Positions 6,247-6,731 of a DNA stretch of 6,731 bases are shown one piece after another (position 1 is the stretch's first letter; every line of letters starts with the position of its first letter). A program made the position numbers and the translations under genes. The notes beneath the pieces were generated by a model. That model did not search any database, had not been told where the DNA came from, and saw only the letters and a program-made list of their open reading frames with translations. The stretch is from Erysipelothrix sp. Lineage in GTDB: Bacteria > Bacillota_I > Bacilli_A > Erysipelotrichales > Erysipelotrichaceae. Location: positions 1 through 6,731 of the forward strand of contig JASLJD010000088.1 of assembly GCA_030152625.1 (NCBI GenBank), written 5' to 3'.

Positions 6247-6731
6247 TGCACTTTTTGCAGATATGAAGGGAAGTCAAAAGTATGCGAAAACACTTCGCAT
6301 GCTTTTTTCACATCAAAAGAGCCTTTTAGATTTAGGCTGTGGAACAGGTGATTTATTGGCTTTGCTGAGTGATGATTACGATCTCAAAGGCATTGATTTA
6401 GATCCTAAGAAGATTCATCATGCAAAAAAGAAATATCCTCAATATGCTGAATGCTTTATTGAAGCGGATTTTCTCGATCCTTTTTGGACGAAAGAAAAAT
6501 ACGATGGTATTTATGTTGTGAATGACACCTTGAATTATTTATTAAACGAAGACGACTTAAAGAAAGTTGTTAAAAACATGAGTTTGAGCAGTGATTATCT
6601 CTTTTTAGATAGTCATCATCCACATCGTTTACTTGAATTTGAAGAAATTTATTTAGAAGAAGGCAGTGTTGAAGATTTTGATTATGGTTTTCAAATTGAA
6701 TCCTTTGAAGATTACCTTTTTAATACAATCA
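6233..6731 (+). CDS. yqeM: Class I SAM-dependent methyltransferase, YqeM-like; 3' end outside window
   Basis: An open frame of 166 residues begins at ATG 6233, overlaps the rsfS end by 14 nt and runs off the right edge without a stop. The fold is a Rossmann-type methyltransferase using S-adenosylmethionine: motif I LDLGCGTGD (32-40), the acidic residue after strand 2 in GIDLD (Asp55), EADFLD with Asp79, and strand-4 sequence YDGIYVVNDTLNYL (90-103). The start MNVYDALFADM resembles the VYDxLM opening of B. subtilis YqeM, and the position directly after rsfS is the same. The CCDSLNYL-like element (here VNDTLNYL) is also shared. YqeM's substrate is unknown, so none is proposed. About a third of the protein is missing on the right. 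An alternative is another small-molecule methyltransferase placed at this locus, but synteny makes a YqeM orthologue more likely. Confidence 0.87.
   Translation, partial: MNVYDALFADMKGSQKYAKTLRMLFSHQKSLLDLGCGTGDLLALLSDDYDLKGIDLDPKKIHHAKKKYPQYAECFIEADFLDPFWTKEKYDGIYVVNDTLNYLLNEDDLKKVVKNMSLSSDYLFLDSHHPHRLLEFEEIYLEEGSVEDFDYGFQIESFEDYLFNTI

Overview
The window is a dense, all-plus-strand block of housekeeping genes from a low-G+C Firmicute (roughly 40% G+C by eye). The gene content and order resemble the Bacillus subtilis yqeH-yqeM region. The organism uses the standard bacterial code: TGA is a real stop, because the TGA ends of yqeI and rsfS overlap the next start, and Trp is TGG. The NadD-YqeK fusion suggests a lineage near the Erysipelotrichia/Mollicutes rather than Bacillus proper. 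That placement is inference.

Layout. (1) Positions 1-1148 hold the C-terminal part of parE, which enters from the left edge. It overlaps the complete parC (1132-3546) by 17 nt, and together they encode DNA topoisomerase IV. (2) The only intergenic gap (3547-3610) holds a perfect 10-bp stem-loop followed by a T-rich tract. A perfect extended -10 promoter motif overlaps the parC stop codon just upstream. (3) Positions 3611-6731 form a tightly packed run: yqeH (30S-assembly GTPase), yqeI/yhbY (ribosome-associated RNA-binding protein), a fused nadD-yqeK gene (NAD biosynthesis plus an HD-domain Ap4A hydrolase), rsfS (ribosomal silencing factor) and the start of a yqeM-like methyltransferase that leaves the right edge. 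Every junction in this run overlaps, by 1, 4, 14 and 14 nt, which predicts translational coupling.

How the genes fit together. The left part handles chromosome decatenation. The right part combines small-subunit assembly (YqeH), large-subunit maturation (YqeI), ribosome silencing (RsfS), NAD synthesis (NadD) and dinucleotide alarmone breakdown (YqeK). Compared with the B. subtilis order yqeG-yqeH-aroE-yqeI-nadD-yqeK-rsfS-yqeM, aroE is missing here, parE-parC sits where yqeG would be, and nadD and yqeK are one gene.

I see no mobile element, CRISPR array, RNA gene or clearly new system. The points most worth a second look are the nadD-yqeK fusion with its altered HD-motif surroundings, and the promoter/hairpin arrangement between parC and yqeH.
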